NCBI RefSeq assembly: GCF_000316575.1
Contig: NC_019682.1
Location: forward strand, 5,392,001-5,456,000
From: Calothrix sp. PCC 7507
GTDB lineage: Bacteria > Cyanobacteriota > Cyanobacteriia > Cyanobacteriales > Nostocaceae
Reading direction: 5' to 3'
Length of the DNA stretch: 64,000 nt
Every line of letters begins with the position of its first letter. The first letter of the stretch is position 1. The notes under the pieces are model-generated. The model ran no database searches. It worked only from the letters and a program-made list of their open reading frames with translations, and was not told where the DNA came from. Made by a program: the position numbers and the translations under genes. Of this stretch, positions 1-8,131 are shown one piece after another.

Positions 1-215
1 GTCTTAAAGATGTCAACCCAGAACAAGCCTTAGTAATGGTGAACAATATCCTTCGTGCTAGATGGCAAGATAATCAAATGATAGATTCTGGCTTAACACG
101 CGACGAAATGACAAAAATAGCTAAAATCTTTGTGGAAGTTTGGCAACAATTCCATCACAAACGTATTGCTTATCCTAAATTGAAGACTAGTAATGAGAAG
201 ATCGCGAAGCATTGA
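1..215 (+). CDS. C-terminal fragment of a probable HD-family (PgpH-like) phosphohydrolase
   Basis: The reading frame is open from base 3 to a TGA at 213-215 and gives about 70 residues of the end of a protein whose start lies outside the window. The segment reads ALVMVNNILRARWQDN, then DSGLTRDEMTKIAKIF, then VWQQFHHKRIAYPKL. From memory this resembles the extreme C-terminus of cyanobacterial seven-transmembrane HD phosphohydrolases (PgpH type, cyclic-di-AMP turnover). No HD motif lies in the visible part, so the family call is an inference from tail similarity. The stop is only a few bases from the stop of the convergent Uma2 gene. Confidence 0.45.
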   Translation, partial: LKDVNPEQALVMVNNILRARWQDNQMIDSGLTRDEMTKIAKIFVEVWQQFHHKRIAYPKLKTSNEKIAKH

Positions 216-219
216 TGGA

Positions 220-888
220 TTAGTTCGCCGTTTGCAATTGCTGCATCAACCAATTTGCTGCTGCGGTATTGGTGCCTTCAGCTAATTTTTCCAGCGTTTG
301 TTCGACAAGCGCGATCGCTAAACCCGTCAACACCTGAGAAACTTGGATTGGCTGATATATACCCGTTGCTGTTAAACCGAATGCAAATAGCCGCATTCCT
401 TTGACATCAATTACCCAATATTCGGCAATTCCTAGACTAGCGTACAGTTGCTTCTGCTCATCGAGATCGATGCCCAAGCTTGTATCGGCGATTTCTCCAA
501 CTAAATCAGGCAGACGATGGCGATCGAGAATAATCCGCCGCGGCTCACCAAGTTTCCATTTAGGAATATCTTCACCTTTGTACAGTACTAAGTCTGGCGC
601 GCAGGCGTGGGTGTCTTGGTTTTCAATTAGACAGCCCCCATAGGATTGTAGCACTACCTCTGGGTGCAAGAATGCCCAAACAAAAAAAACTGCCGTCATC
701 AAATCCCTAAAGGAAGAGTGTCCCAGACCTTCTGTTCCCATATCAAACCATAACCATCCTTGATAAAATGCGATCTTACGCCAATCAATATCTGGGTTAT
801 CTCGAACTGCCACATAATCTTGCCAGGTCGCATCATGCTGCTGGAAAATTAGGGAAGATTGGCTAGATTTTTCTAGGGAGATAGTCAT
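220..888 (-). CDS. Uma2 family (DUF820) putative endonuclease
   Basis: This 222-residue protein shows the Uma2 core of the PD-(D/E)XK superfamily: PDLVLY near residue 100, then VGEIADTSLGIDLDEQK and LGIAEYWVIDVKG, which match the family's ExxS...D..K..Y...G..EYW(V/I)ID pattern. Uma2 proteins are greatly expanded in filamentous cyanobacteria and their biological role is unsettled; nuclease activity is inferred from the fold. The ATG at 886-888 has GAGGTG upstream as a ribosome binding site. It faces the end of the preceding gene with almost no spacer. Two more family members, one broken, lie within the next 4 kb. Confidence 0.85.
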   Translation of the reverse strand: MTISLEKSSQSSLIFQQHDATWQDYVAVRDNPDIDWRKIAFYQGWLWFDMGTEGLGHSSFRDLMTAVFFVWAFLHPEVVLQSYGGCLIENQDTHACAPDLVLYKGEDIPKWKLGEPRRIILDRHRLPDLVGEIADTSLGIDLDEQKQLYASLGIAEYWVIDVKGMRLFAFGLTATGIYQPIQVSQVLTGLAIALVEQTLEKLAEGTNTAAANWLMQQLQTAN

Positions 889-964
889 CGCTAGACACCT
901 CGCAAGCCCGATTTAGTGATTTCAGATAACCTCTATGATAACGCCTTGATGGGCGGTCTCACAC

Positions 965-1170
965 AATTTTGGATTTTGGATTTTGGATTTTAGATTAAAG
1001 AAAAGACTTTCGCGTTTGAAATCGCTTGCTCGTCAATTGATTTTAGATTTTAGATTTATTCTCGCGTTTAAATTCGTGGGCTTGAGACCTTTTTAAATTT
1101 TAGATTTTGAATCTTCTCCTGGCCCAGAGGCTACGCCAACAATCCAAAATCCAAAATTTAAAATCTAAAA
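965..1170. repeat. Low-complexity TTTTGGATT/TTTTAGATT repeat spacer
   Basis: The 294-base gap between the Uma2 and TetR genes is filled mainly by degenerate short repeats of the type TTTTGGATTTTAGATT. They occur in direct orientation near 968-1060 and in inverse form (AATCCAAAATCC, AAAATCTAAAA) near 1140-1170. Such tandem short repeats are common between genes in Nostocales genomes. I see no coding region here. Confidence 0.6.
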
Positions 1171-1182
1171 TTCGGTCAGCGA

Positions 1183-1833
1183 TTAAAGCAGTCGCACGCC
1201 AGCCAAAATAAAATTAATCGCTGCTTGCGTATGCTGCTCAATCATTTCTGGACTCAGTAGCTGCAAATCTGGTCTAGTGTGTTTGATATTTTCGTAAGCG
1301 TTGAAGTATAAATTACAAATCCCAATAATATGCAGGGTGGTGAGAAATGGATCGATTTGACGGAAACAACCCTCTGCCATTCCCCGTTCTAAAATATTGA
1401 TCAGATATTTAAAGTTTTCTTGCCAATTCCCCTGTTTGAAATACTTTCCCTGATTTTGGTTGGCTTCTTGAAACCACAGCATTCCCCGGTGTGGATGAGC
1501 TGCTTCGTAAGCGATCGCTTCTTTCACCAAAATCTTCAACGCCTCTTCTGGCGGGAACTGATCCAGATTTAGCTGTTTAAATCCTGCGTGCATTTCCACC
1601 GCTGGACGTTGCAGAACCGCTTGATATAGTCCTTCCTTGCTCTGGAAGTAGTAGTAAATCATCGCTGTGGTGACACCTGCACCTTTGGCGATCGCCTCTG
1701 TTCGCGCCCCACTGAGTCCACGTTTAGCAAACTCTACTTCCGCTGCATCCAGAATATACTTTTTCGTCGCCTCTGCATCACGCACCTGACGAGGCTTATT
1801 ATTTGAGGGTTTTGACTGCGTTGAACGACCCAC
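1183..1833 (-). CDS. TetR/AcrR family transcriptional regulator
   Basis: This 216-residue protein has the TetR DNA-binding domain at about residues 20-70: AEVEFAKRGLSGARTEAIA, then GVTTAMIYYYFQSKEGLY, the recognition helix-turn-helix. The rest is a helical ligand/dimer domain with no recognisable ligand. The start is GTG at 1831-1833 with GGAG six bases upstream; there is no nearby in-frame ATG. The gene is divergent from the Rieske oxygenase gene, and a 10+10 base inverted repeat about 90 bases upstream of its start is a good operator candidate. Autoregulation and control of the oxygenase are inferred. Confidence 0.88.
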   Translation of the reverse strand: MGRSTQSKPSNNKPRQVRDAEATKKYILDAAEVEFAKRGLSGARTEAIAKGAGVTTAMIYYYFQSKEGLYQAVLQRPAVEMHAGFKQLNLDQFPPEEALKILVKEAIAYEAAHPHRGMLWFQEANQNQGKYFKQGNWQENFKYLINILERGMAEGCFRQIDPFLTTLHIIGICNLYFNAYENIKHTRPDLQLLSPEMIEQHTQAAINFILAGVRLL

Positions 1834-1920
1834 GTTTCTCCATCATACTGACGAAAATATCATAACTAAAAAATTGCTTAGTAGTTGACAGACCACATGA
1901 GATTTATTAAAGTAATATCT

Positions 1921-1942
1921 ACTAACTAAAAATTTAGTTAGT
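1921..1942. promoter_or_regulatory. Inverted repeat, candidate TetR operator
   Basis: The arms ACTAACTAAA and TTTAGTTAGT are perfect complements separated by AA. A second weaker half-site pair (AACTAAAAAATTGCTTAGTAGTT) lies at about 1863-1886, nearer the TetR start. TetR proteins typically bind such palindromes in divergent promoter regions. No binding data are available. Confidence 0.55.
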
Positions 1943-2084
1943 TAATTTTCAACCATTCACTCCACTTAGCCAAACATATATCCAGTGGCTTGGCTTTGCA
2001 GCTTTCATTTTCCATAAAAGGTAGAACTATCTTCAACAGAAAGATAGAAAAATCCTCAATAATTTGTAAAAAACTTAAGTATTT

Positions 2085-2216
2085 GTAGGGTGGGCATTGC
2101 CCACCAAAACTTATACCAATTCAAATAATGTTTGTTTGTGATACATAAATTATTCATAATGGCACAAAAATGTAGTGATACTACTCATCTGATGTGGTGG
2201 GCATTGCCCACCCTAC
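2085..2216. repeat. Inverted-repeat element (GTAGGGTGGGCATTGCCCACC type)
   Basis: About 21 bases at 2085-2105 are repeated in inverse orientation at about 2196-2216, and each arm contains an internal GGGCATTGCCC palindrome. Between them, at 2112-2134, lies TATACCAATTCAAATAATG and flanking bases, identical to the right end of the element at 30688-30819. The block looks like a miniature mobile element or a composite of two, sitting 55 bases upstream of the Rieske gene start. Confidence 0.6.
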
Positions 2217-2270
2217 TTACTATTTATTATTTCAAAAATCAAAATAACTTTACATACTTTAGGAGTAACA

Positions 2271-3224
2271 ATGCAACCTATTTTACCCGGTGCGCCTTGG
2301 TTAATTGCTCATAAGTCAAGGCTGGGAGTTAATCAACCACATAAAATTACATTGAATGGGCGAGATTATGTAATTTGGCAAAACCAAAAAGGTGAAGTCT
2401 TTGCACTAGATAATATTTGTCCACACATGCAAGCACCTTTATCAGAAGGCTGGGTTTGTCAAGAGAGAGATACTATCACTTGCCCTTTTCATGCACTGGA
2501 ATTTGATGGTAAAGGCAGATTTTATCGAGGTGATAAACAAGATAATCAGCCTATTATACAGCCATTAGAGCTAATTATTAGCAATGACTGCATCTGGACA
2601 TATGGAGGATTTGAACCAAGATTACCCATTCCCGAATTGCATCAGAAAATTGTAGATGGATACGAATTAATTGGCGTTACTGGAGAGAAAAGTATTCAGG
2701 GAGATTTTTTGAGCAACTTGATGGTTAACTATGACTATAACCACCAAAATGGTACTCATAAAGAACTGTTTAAAATCACATCTTGTAATGTTACTTTCTT
2801 CGAGGAAAAAGGATACTACGCCACGATAAAACAAGATTTAAAGAGAAGTGATAACACGCTCAAAGAAATTATCAAAAATCCTGTTTTGGGCATCTTCCCC
2901 AAAAATCTGAGTAACACCCTCGAATATGCTTTTCCTTCAACTACAGTTTTCTTTCCCAAAACACCAATTGGCAATATTGCTCAAATGCATATTCTCTACC
3001 CAGAAACGGAAAACAGAACCAAGACATTTATTCTGATGTATGCTCAGGTGATAAATCCTGTGATGAAATTTTTGTTTAAAAATTCAATTTTACAAGCTGG
3101 AGCCACAGTGATTGCACAAGATACAGGTGCTGTTGAAAGTTTATATCCCAGGCAAAAACCAAAAATTAGATTACCCAATGAAGAGATTATGTTTTATGCA
3201 GAAAAACTCTATCGTGATTGGTAA
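2271..3224 (+). CDS. Rieske 2Fe-2S oxygenase (ring-hydroxylating/PaO-like)
   Basis: This 317-residue protein begins with a Rieske domain at about residues 5-105. The cluster ligands are CPH in NICPHMQAPL and CPFH in TCPFHALEFDG, the standard CxH...CxxH arrangement. A mononuclear-iron motif D-x2-H-x4-H follows (YDYNHQNGTHK), which marks an oxygenase alpha-subunit type enzyme rather than an electron carrier. The substrate cannot be told. AGGAG lies six bases before the ATG. The gene is divergent from a TetR regulator, suggesting inducible expression. It is shorter than most aromatic dioxygenase alpha subunits and close to cyanobacterial PaO-like proteins. Confidence 0.85.
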   Translation: MQPILPGAPWLIAHKSRLGVNQPHKITLNGRDYVIWQNQKGEVFALDNICPHMQAPLSEGWVCQERDTITCPFHALEFDGKGRFYRGDKQDNQPIIQPLELIISNDCIWTYGGFEPRLPIPELHQKIVDGYELIGVTGEKSIQGDFLSNLMVNYDYNHQNGTHKELFKITSCNVTFFEEKGYYATIKQDLKRSDNTLKEIIKNPVLGIFPKNLSNTLEYAFPSTTVFFPKTPIGNIAQMHILYPETENRTKTFILMYAQVINPVMKFLFKNSILQAGATVIAQDTGAVESLYPRQKPKIRLPNEEIMFYAEKLYRDW

Positions 3225-3260
3225 ATGTTAGGCTACAGTTAGCCAGATTGAGAGGCTGAT

Positions 3261-3836
3261 ATGACTGCCCTAATTCTTAACCTTTACCCCACCATCGAGC
3301 TAACAGATGAGCAGTTCTTCCAATTGTGTCAAAACAATCGAGATTTACGTCTTGAGCGTACGCAGGAGGGAGAATTAATTATTATGCCACCAACTGGATG
3401 GGAAAGCGGAAATCGGAATAGTAGACTGACACAGCGCTTAGGTAATTGGACAGATGCTGATGGTACAGGCTTGGCTTTTGACTCTTCCACGGGTTTCAAA
3501 CTTCCCAATGGTGCTAATCGTTCTCCTGATGCGTGTTGGGTGAAGCGAGAAAGAATAGTAGCCCTCAGTCCAGATCCTAGCAGATTTTTACCGCTTGCTC
3601 CCGATTTTGTGGCTGAATTGCGCTCTGCTAATGATAGCCTCAAGACATTGCAACAAAAAATGCAGGAGTATATTGACAACGGTGTGCGTTTAGGTTGGTT
3701 GATTGATCCGCAAAATCAAAGTGTAGAAATTTATCGCCCAGGAAGGGAAGTTGAGGTTTTACAATCCCCTGCTAGCTTATCAGGTGAGGATGTATTACCT
3801 GGATTTGTGTTGGATTTAGCACAGATTTTGAATTGA
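3261..3836 (+). CDS. Uma2 family (DUF820) putative endonuclease
   Basis: This 191-residue protein is the common cyanobacterial form of Uma2. It has ELTDEQFFQLCQNNRDLRLE and GELIIMPPTG at the N-terminus, SPDACWVKRER, then the catalytic-like core PDFVAELRSANDSLKTLQQKMQEYIDNG and LGWLIDPQNQSVEIYRPG. The E...(Q)K pair in the core fits the PD-(D/E)XK fold. The start has GAGAGG about six bases upstream. It begins 36 bases after the Rieske stop on the same strand and may be cotranscribed, although no functional link is evident. Confidence 0.88.
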   Translation: MTALILNLYPTIELTDEQFFQLCQNNRDLRLERTQEGELIIMPPTGWESGNRNSRLTQRLGNWTDADGTGLAFDSSTGFKLPNGANRSPDACWVKRERIVALSPDPSRFLPLAPDFVAELRSANDSLKTLQQKMQEYIDNGVRLGWLIDPQNQSVEIYRPGREVEVLQSPASLSGEDVLPGFVLDLAQILN

Positions 3837-3950
3837 CAGAGTGTGGTGTAGCATGAGAATCAGCTAAATGAACTAGAGGTCAACCATGACCACGACAAAG
3901 CCTCCAAGAATTACCCTAGAAGAATTCCTCAAACTTCCAGAAACTAAGCC

Positions 3951-4061
3951 TAGTGGTTTGTCAATTTTGTTTTGAGGGGTTTTTGGTAGTGCGGGCCGAA
4001 AAGCCCGCGTGAGCGAGACGCTCACACTACAGTCCCTCATTTCAACCCTGACAGACTACTA
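3951..4061. mobile_element. MITE with TA target duplication, in Uma2 gene
   Basis: The imperfect terminal repeats are GTGGTTTGTCA at the left and TGACAGACTAC at the right; complementarity continues inward over roughly 26 bases. The element is 107 bases and is bounded by TA on both sides, the target preferred by IS630/Tc1-mariner elements. It has no coding capacity. It contains a GCGGGC...GCCCGC stem. Clean excision would restore the Uma2 reading frame. Confidence 0.75.
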
Positions 4062-4423
4062 GCTCAGAATATATTGACGGTGAGATTACTCAAAAGCCAA
4101 TGCCGAAGGGGAAACATAGCCGATTACAAAGTAGACTTGGTGTGGCTATTAACCAGGTGGCTGAGGATGAAAAGATTGGTTACGCTTTCCCAGAACTAAG
4201 GTGTACTTTTGGTATTAGGTCAATTGTGCCTGATATAGCTGTGTTTTCTTGGCATCGTATCCCGTTTGATGCAGATGGGGAAGTTCCTGAGGACTTTAGA
4301 TTGCATCCAGATTGGATAATCGAGATTCTTTCGCCTGAACAAAAACCCAATAAAGTAATTGGTAACATCCTCTACTGTTTACAATATAGGTGTCAATTAG
4401 GTTGGTTTATTGATCCAGGCGAT

Positions 4424-4470
4424 GCCTTTGGCAAGCCGCTTCTCTACGAGAGGCTACGCCAAAGCGTCTA
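4424..4470. repeat. Small dispersed repeat inserted in coding sequence
   Basis: Forty-seven bases starting GCCTTTGGCAAGCCGC and ending CCAAAGCGTCTA lie between the GAT and CGC codons of the broken Uma2 gene. The block contains GCTTCTCTACGAGAGGC-type palindromes. The shared GCGTCTA end also occurs in the T-loop insertions at 29759-29786 and 30107-30123. It is a cyanobacterial small dispersed repeat with no coding function. Confidence 0.65.
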
Positions 4471-4668
4471 CGCAGTATTTTAGTATTTTTACCAGGACAG
4501 CAACCACAACTCTTGCAAGGAAGCGACATTTTGCCAGTGTTAGAGGGAATTGAACTACAGCTAACTGTAGAGCAGGTTTTCGGTTGGCTCAAAATGGCTT
4601 TTTAACAGTTATCAGTTTTCTTTCTTTTGCCTTTTAACTTTTTACTTTTGCCTTGTTATGTCAAACGT

Positions 4669-5904
4669 TTATTGACTAAACAACAAGAATCCTGTTTGTA
4701 ATAACCCTATAATAAAACCTAAAACACCACCTAAAGTGACGATCGCCTGCAATTCATTCTTGACAATTCCCTCAATAGCTGCTTCTAAATCAGCAGGCGA
4801 AGTGGATTTCACACGATCAACGATTACTTGATCTATCGACAAAATGGGAATTACTTGAGTGACAATGGCTTCTAAATCTTTTTCTAGATAGCGCTCCAAA
4901 ATTAGAGCCAATTCTTGGCTGACAACTTCTAGAGAAGTACTAACAACAGGTGAAGCGCTGAGACGATTTAGCAGCAACAGAGCAATATTTTCCCAGTCAA
5001 CAGATTCTGTTAATCCTTGTAATAAATCACTGCCACTATTTTGCAGGTAATGACGGACACTTTCTCTGGTAGTCTTTCTGAGTTGGCGGACTGTCCCCAT
5101 TGGCAAGTTTTGGAATGTTAAATTTTGCAGCAGTTTTTTGATGCGATCGCGCATTTGCAAATCTTTAATTAATTCTTGCACACGGTCATTAGTAGCCTCT
5201 TTTTCATCCAAGCAATAAGTCCGCAGTCTAGTCAGAGTATTGCGTAGGCCAAACAGATTAGCCACTACCCAATAAGTACCGCTGGTTTTCTCTCGAAAAC
5301 TTTCATCAACAATTTGAATTGTGCGATCGGTCAAAAAGTCAACTATTGTTTGCCGCAATACATCTGGCGGTATAACTACTTGTAACAACCACTCAGCTAG
5401 TCGTGTAGATTGTTCTTCACTCAGTTGAAATTCTAACAAGACTTGGTCAAAAATCTGATTGATCTGCGGTTCTAAAAAGTCCTCGCGTCGTGCCAAAACC
5501 TTCAGGAGACGTGGCAAAGATTCTCCTAGTAAATCACGTAAAATTCCTGCCACAATTTTGGCACTTTTTTGATTTTTATCATCGGATTTCACTTGTTCGA
5601 TCGCTAGTTGCAATAACCAGAGAATTGCTGCTTGTACACGTTCCGGTTGCAACAAGCGACGTGCTAGTTTTTGCAACTCATCGGGTGTCAATAGCGACCC
5701 CATAATTGTATTAGAAATCCTCTGTGCCAGACGTTCCTGGTTGCGGGGAATCAATCCAGGAGTGAATGGTAATCTTCGTCCAGCAACATAAATTGCTTGG
5801 TAGGGACGAAATAACATTTTGATGGCTATATCATTTGTGAAATAGCCAATGACTCCGCCTAATATCGGAGGAGATACATAAAGCCAGAGATGAGACCAAT
5901 CCAC
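4669..5904 (-). CDS. DUF445 family membrane protein (YheB-like)
   Basis: This 411-residue protein starts with a membrane segment ([20 protein letters not shown]) followed by the DUF445 signature [23 protein letters not shown] and ISNTIM. It ends with the family's closing segment, [18 protein letters not shown] plus a last hydrophobic stretch. The N- and C-terminal membrane segments enclose a long helical region. The biochemical function of DUF445 is not known. The start is GTG at 5902-5904, the only plausible start before the signature. It is separated from menG by a heptamer repeat tract. Confidence 0.88.
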   Translation of the reverse strand: MDWSHLWLYVSPPILGGVIGYFTNDIAIKMLFRPYQAIYVAGRRLPFTPGLIPRNQERLAQRISNTIMGSLLTPDELQKLARRLLQPERVQAAILWLLQLAIEQVKSDDKNQKSAKIVAGILRDLLGESLPRLLKVLARREDFLEPQINQIFDQVLLEFQLSEEQSTRLAEWLLQVVIPPDVLRQTIVDFLTDRTIQIVDESFREKTSGTYWVVANLFGLRNTLTRLRTYCLDEKEATNDRVQELIKDLQMRDRIKKLLQNLTFQNLPMGTVRQLRKTTRESVRHYLQNSGSDLLQGLTESVDWENIALLLLNRLSASPVVSTSLEVVSQELALILERYLEKDLEAIVTQVIPILSIDQVIVDRVKSTSPADLEAAIEGIVKNELQAIVTLGGVLGFIIGLLQTGFLLFSQ

Positions 5905-5914
5905 AGGATTATTG

Positions 5915-5952
5915 TCAGTTATCAGTTATCAGTTATCAGTTATCAGTTATCA
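5915..5952. repeat. Tandem CAGTTAT heptamer repeats
   Basis: About five direct copies of the heptamer CAGTTAT fill the gap between the DUF445 start and the menG stop. This is a typical short tandem repeated repeat (STRR) of heterocystous cyanobacteria. The copies run up to four bases from the menG stop codon. Confidence 0.85.
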
Positions 5953-5955
5953 AAT

Positions 5956-6648
5956 TCACTGTTTACTGACTACCAGCACTCCCATCATACCGTTCGCAAT
6001 GGGATAGTGTGTGGCGAGAGCAAAACCAACTTGATCGGCTAACTCTACTTGCTCTTTGCCAATGGGAAAGCGTTCTAAGCTGGGACTGATGTAGGCGTAT
6101 TCTTCCTTGACACCCAAGTGCGTCGCCATTGGGACAACAATATTATCCAAATACCACTGCTGAAACGTGCGTAGTTGCGGACTATTGGGGCGATGAAAAT
6201 CTAAAATGGCAGCTTTAGCACCGGGTTTCAGAACACGATATAGCTCTTTGAGACTGCGGGGAATATCTTTAACATTTCTTAAGCCGTAGCCCATCGTGGC
6301 GGCGTCAAATTGGTTGTCATCAAAGGGTAGATTGAGTACGTCGGCTTCTACCCAAGTGATGTTAGGCTGGGGGTATTGTTTTTGGGAGCGTTCTTTAGCA
6401 GTTTCTAGCAGGTTGCAGGAAAAATCTACTCCATACACATGTCCGCTTGCTCCCACACGCCTTGCTAAACTCAAAGCGATATCGCCACTTCCACAACACA
6501 AATCTAGGCAATTATCGCCTGGTTGAGCAGCACTCCATTTGATTGTCATTTCCTTCCATATTCGGTGTTGTCCTAGGCTTAACCAATCATTTAACTGGTC
6601 ATAGACAGGAGCAATGCGATCGAAAATGGCGCGAATTTCTTGGGTCAT
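5956..6648 (-). CDS. menG: 2-phytyl-1,4-naphthoquinone methyltransferase (MenG/UbiE)
   Basis: This 230-residue class I SAM methyltransferase of the UbiE/COQ5 family carries FDRIAPVYDQLNDWLSLGQHRIWK at the start (the UbiE signature), motif I LDLCCGSGDIAL, VDFS, and the second UbiE signature GYGLRNVKDIPRSLKELYRVLKPG. In cyanobacteria this enzyme methylates demethylphylloquinone in vitamin K1 synthesis, giving the photosystem I electron carrier. Its length matches the family. A hairpin-forming repeat lies just upstream of the start, between this gene and the response regulator gene. Confidence 0.92.
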   Translation of the reverse strand: MTQEIRAIFDRIAPVYDQLNDWLSLGQHRIWKEMTIKWSAAQPGDNCLDLCCGSGDIALSLARRVGASGHVYGVDFSCNLLETAKERSQKQYPQPNITWVEADVLNLPFDDNQFDAATMGYGLRNVKDIPRSLKELYRVLKPGAKAAILDFHRPNSPQLRTFQQWYLDNIVVPMATHLGVKEEYAYISPSLERFPIGKEQVELADQVGFALATHYPIANGMMGVLVVSKQ

Positions 6649-6657
6649 TGGTTAAAA

Positions 6658-6706
6658 GTCAAGAGTCAAGAGTCAAGAGTCCAAAGTCAAACCCTTGACT
6701 CTTGAC
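6658..6706. repeat. GTCAAGA tandem repeats forming an inverted pair
   Basis: Copies of GTCAAGA at 6658-6680 face an inverse copy, CTTGACTCTTGAC, at 6694-6706. The arms GTCAAGAGTCAAG and CTTGACTCTTGAC are 13-base perfect complements, so the spacer can fold into a strong hairpin. It lies between two co-oriented genes and overlaps the last base of the response regulator stop. It may act as a terminator or attenuator, although there is no clean U-run. Confidence 0.6.
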
Positions 6707-7662
6707 TAAATTTTTGTTGGTTCGTGGCGACTGCTAGTGAGAGCGATCGCTACTAATTGAGCTGATAAATTAATCAGCTTTAGTTCATCTTCGCGCAAAG
6801 TGTAGGGTTGTTTCCACTGTAGCGATAAAACTCCCATAACTTGATTGCGGTAGGCAATTGGAATCACTAAATGTGCTTGCACACCAGTCTCTTCGTAGTG
6901 AGCAACATTAGCTAGTTTTTGATCCTTGGGTACATTGAATGATACCTGCATTTGCCCAGTGGCGATCGCCTCACTGGCTAAAGGATCTTGAGATAGCCAG
7001 TTTTTTATAGTCTCCTCATGACCATAAGACCCTTGAGTCGCCACCAGCGTGTTTCCCTCAATTAGCTGCAAAATACAACCATCTGACCCAAAACTGTCGC
7101 TGAAAGCTGTAGCAATTGGTGTTAAAACTTCCTCTAAACTCGTAGCGGCTTGTGTCACCTCTACCAAAACTGTCAGTAGCGCCATTTGAGCATTCGCACA
7201 GCGTAATTCTTCTGTACGTTGCTTCAGCAAGTCGTAGGTTTCAGCAGCTCTTTGGACTACAGCCTTCAGTTCTCCAGGGTCCCAAGGCTTGGTAATATAT
7301 TTGTAAACTTGTCCAGCGTTAATTGCTTCTACCAAGTCTTCAATATCAGTAAACCCAGTGAGGATAATCCTGACTGTATCAGGAAACTGAGGTACAGTCT
7401 TGCTGAGAAATTCAGTACCTTTCATTTCTGGCATTCGCTGATCAGAAATAATCACCGCTACTTCCCCTTCCGAGGCCAGCATTTGCAAAGCGTTAAATCC
7501 GCTATCAGCTTTGAGGACATGAAAATCCCGGCGAAAGGTGCGATACAGCAAATCCAGATTATCTGGCTCATCATCCACCACCAGGATTTTGAGTTTTTTT
7601 GGTCGGACTAGAGTCATTAATCGACGACGATCTGTATTAATTTCTGTACTGGGATGATCCAT
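6706..7662 (-). CDS. Response regulator with REC and GAF domains
   Basis: This 318-residue protein has a receiver domain at about residues 25-145 (ILVVDDEPDNLDLLYRTF, phosphoacceptor Asp74 in IISDQRMP, ILTGFTD, and the lysine in YKITKPWDPGE read as YKYITKPWDPGE) followed by a short coiled linker and a GAF domain at about 165-310. There is no DNA-binding or catalytic output, so signalling is probably by protein contact. The receiver is closely similar to the N-terminal receiver of the large cyclase at 57360-60887, suggesting a shared origin or partner. An alternative start is Met16 (MTLVRPKKLK). Confidence 0.85.
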   Translation of the reverse strand: MDHPSTEINTDRRRLMTLVRPKKLKILVVDDEPDNLDLLYRTFRRDFHVLKADSGFNALQMLASEGEVAVIISDQRMPEMKGTEFLSKTVPQFPDTVRIILTGFTDIEDLVEAINAGQVYKYITKPWDPGELKAVVQRAAETYDLLKQRTEELRCANAQMALLTVLVEVTQAATSLEEVLTPIATAFSDSFGSDGCILQLIEGNTLVATQGSYGHEETIKNWLSQDPLASEAIATGQMQVSFNVPKDQKLANVAHYEETGVQAHLVIPIAYRNQVMGVLSLQWKQPYTLREDELKLINLSAQLVAIALTSSRHEPTKI

Positions 7663-8131
7663 AAGATAGGACTTTTAAATATTGATAATCTTGTTATATT
7701 CCATACCAAGCTTAGTTGATAACCAGCGACAAGCCTTGCGGGAATTTGCGGATGTAGTATAGGTGAAGCGAAACACGTAGCTTTGATTAATGGGGAACTT
7801 GTACTGAGCAAAGCCGTACCCCTCCGGGGAAGCAAGCTACGCGTAGCGTCTCGTAGAAAAGTATGGAGAATAGGGAATCGGGTAAAGTTGTTCTACTGTT
7901 AAAGATTAGAATAGTGAGTAAAAAGACGCAATATTTTCAATCAACGATAAATATTTACATCAGCATAGCTGAAAAATAGGTAGTGGGAAGAACCAGGGGA
8001 GAAGGGAAAAATCCCCAATCCCCAATCCCTAATCCCCAATCCCCAATCCCCAATCCCCAATCCCCAATCCCCAATCCCCAATCCCCAATCCCCAATCCCC
8101 AATCCCCAATCCCCAATCCCTAATTCTGTTT
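7663..8131. other. Divergent intergenic region with dispersed repeat and STRR
   Basis: This 469-base gap separates the response regulator and raf1. It holds a small dispersed repeat at about 7812-7858 (CTCCGGGGAAGCAAGC and GCGTAGCGTCTCGTAG) and, from 8011, a long heptamer tract described separately. I see no coding sequence and no clear promoter boxes. An ORF reading antisense through 7617-7835 is not supported. Confidence 0.6.
8011..8123. repeat. CCCAATC heptamer tract in raf1 leader
   Basis: About sixteen near-perfect copies of the heptamer CCCAATC run without spacers and stop eight bases before the raf1 ATG. Two copies read CCCTAATC. The tract occupies the position where a ribosome binding site would be expected. 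Confidence 0.95.

Larger units (their letters stand above)
3886..4605 (+). pseudogene. Uma2 family gene disrupted by two insertions
   Basis: The start MTTTKPPRITLEEFLKLPE is at 3886. Inside the next codons a 107-base element flanked by TA (3951-4061) interrupts the frame; removing the element and one TA joins ...ETKP to SSEYIDGEITQKPMPKGKHS without a shift. The frame then runs through VPDIAVFSW and PDWIIEILSPEQKPNKV to WFIDPGD. There a second insertion of 47 bases (4424-4470) shifts the frame, and removing it restores RSILVFLPGQQPQLLQ and the terminus GWLKMAF, stop at 4603-4605. The original protein would be about 185 residues. An internal ORF beginning near 4100 is a fragment of this gene. 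Confidence 0.85.

Noticed and set aside
2132-2314. 60-codon ORF before the Rieske gene
   Set aside because: It lies mostly in the inverted-repeat element and overlaps the Rieske start, which has a clear ribosome binding site.
8011-8123. CRISPR-like array
   Set aside because: The heptamers are contiguous with no spacers. The same applies to the tracts at 5915, 44671 and 48411. No cas gene is present in the window.
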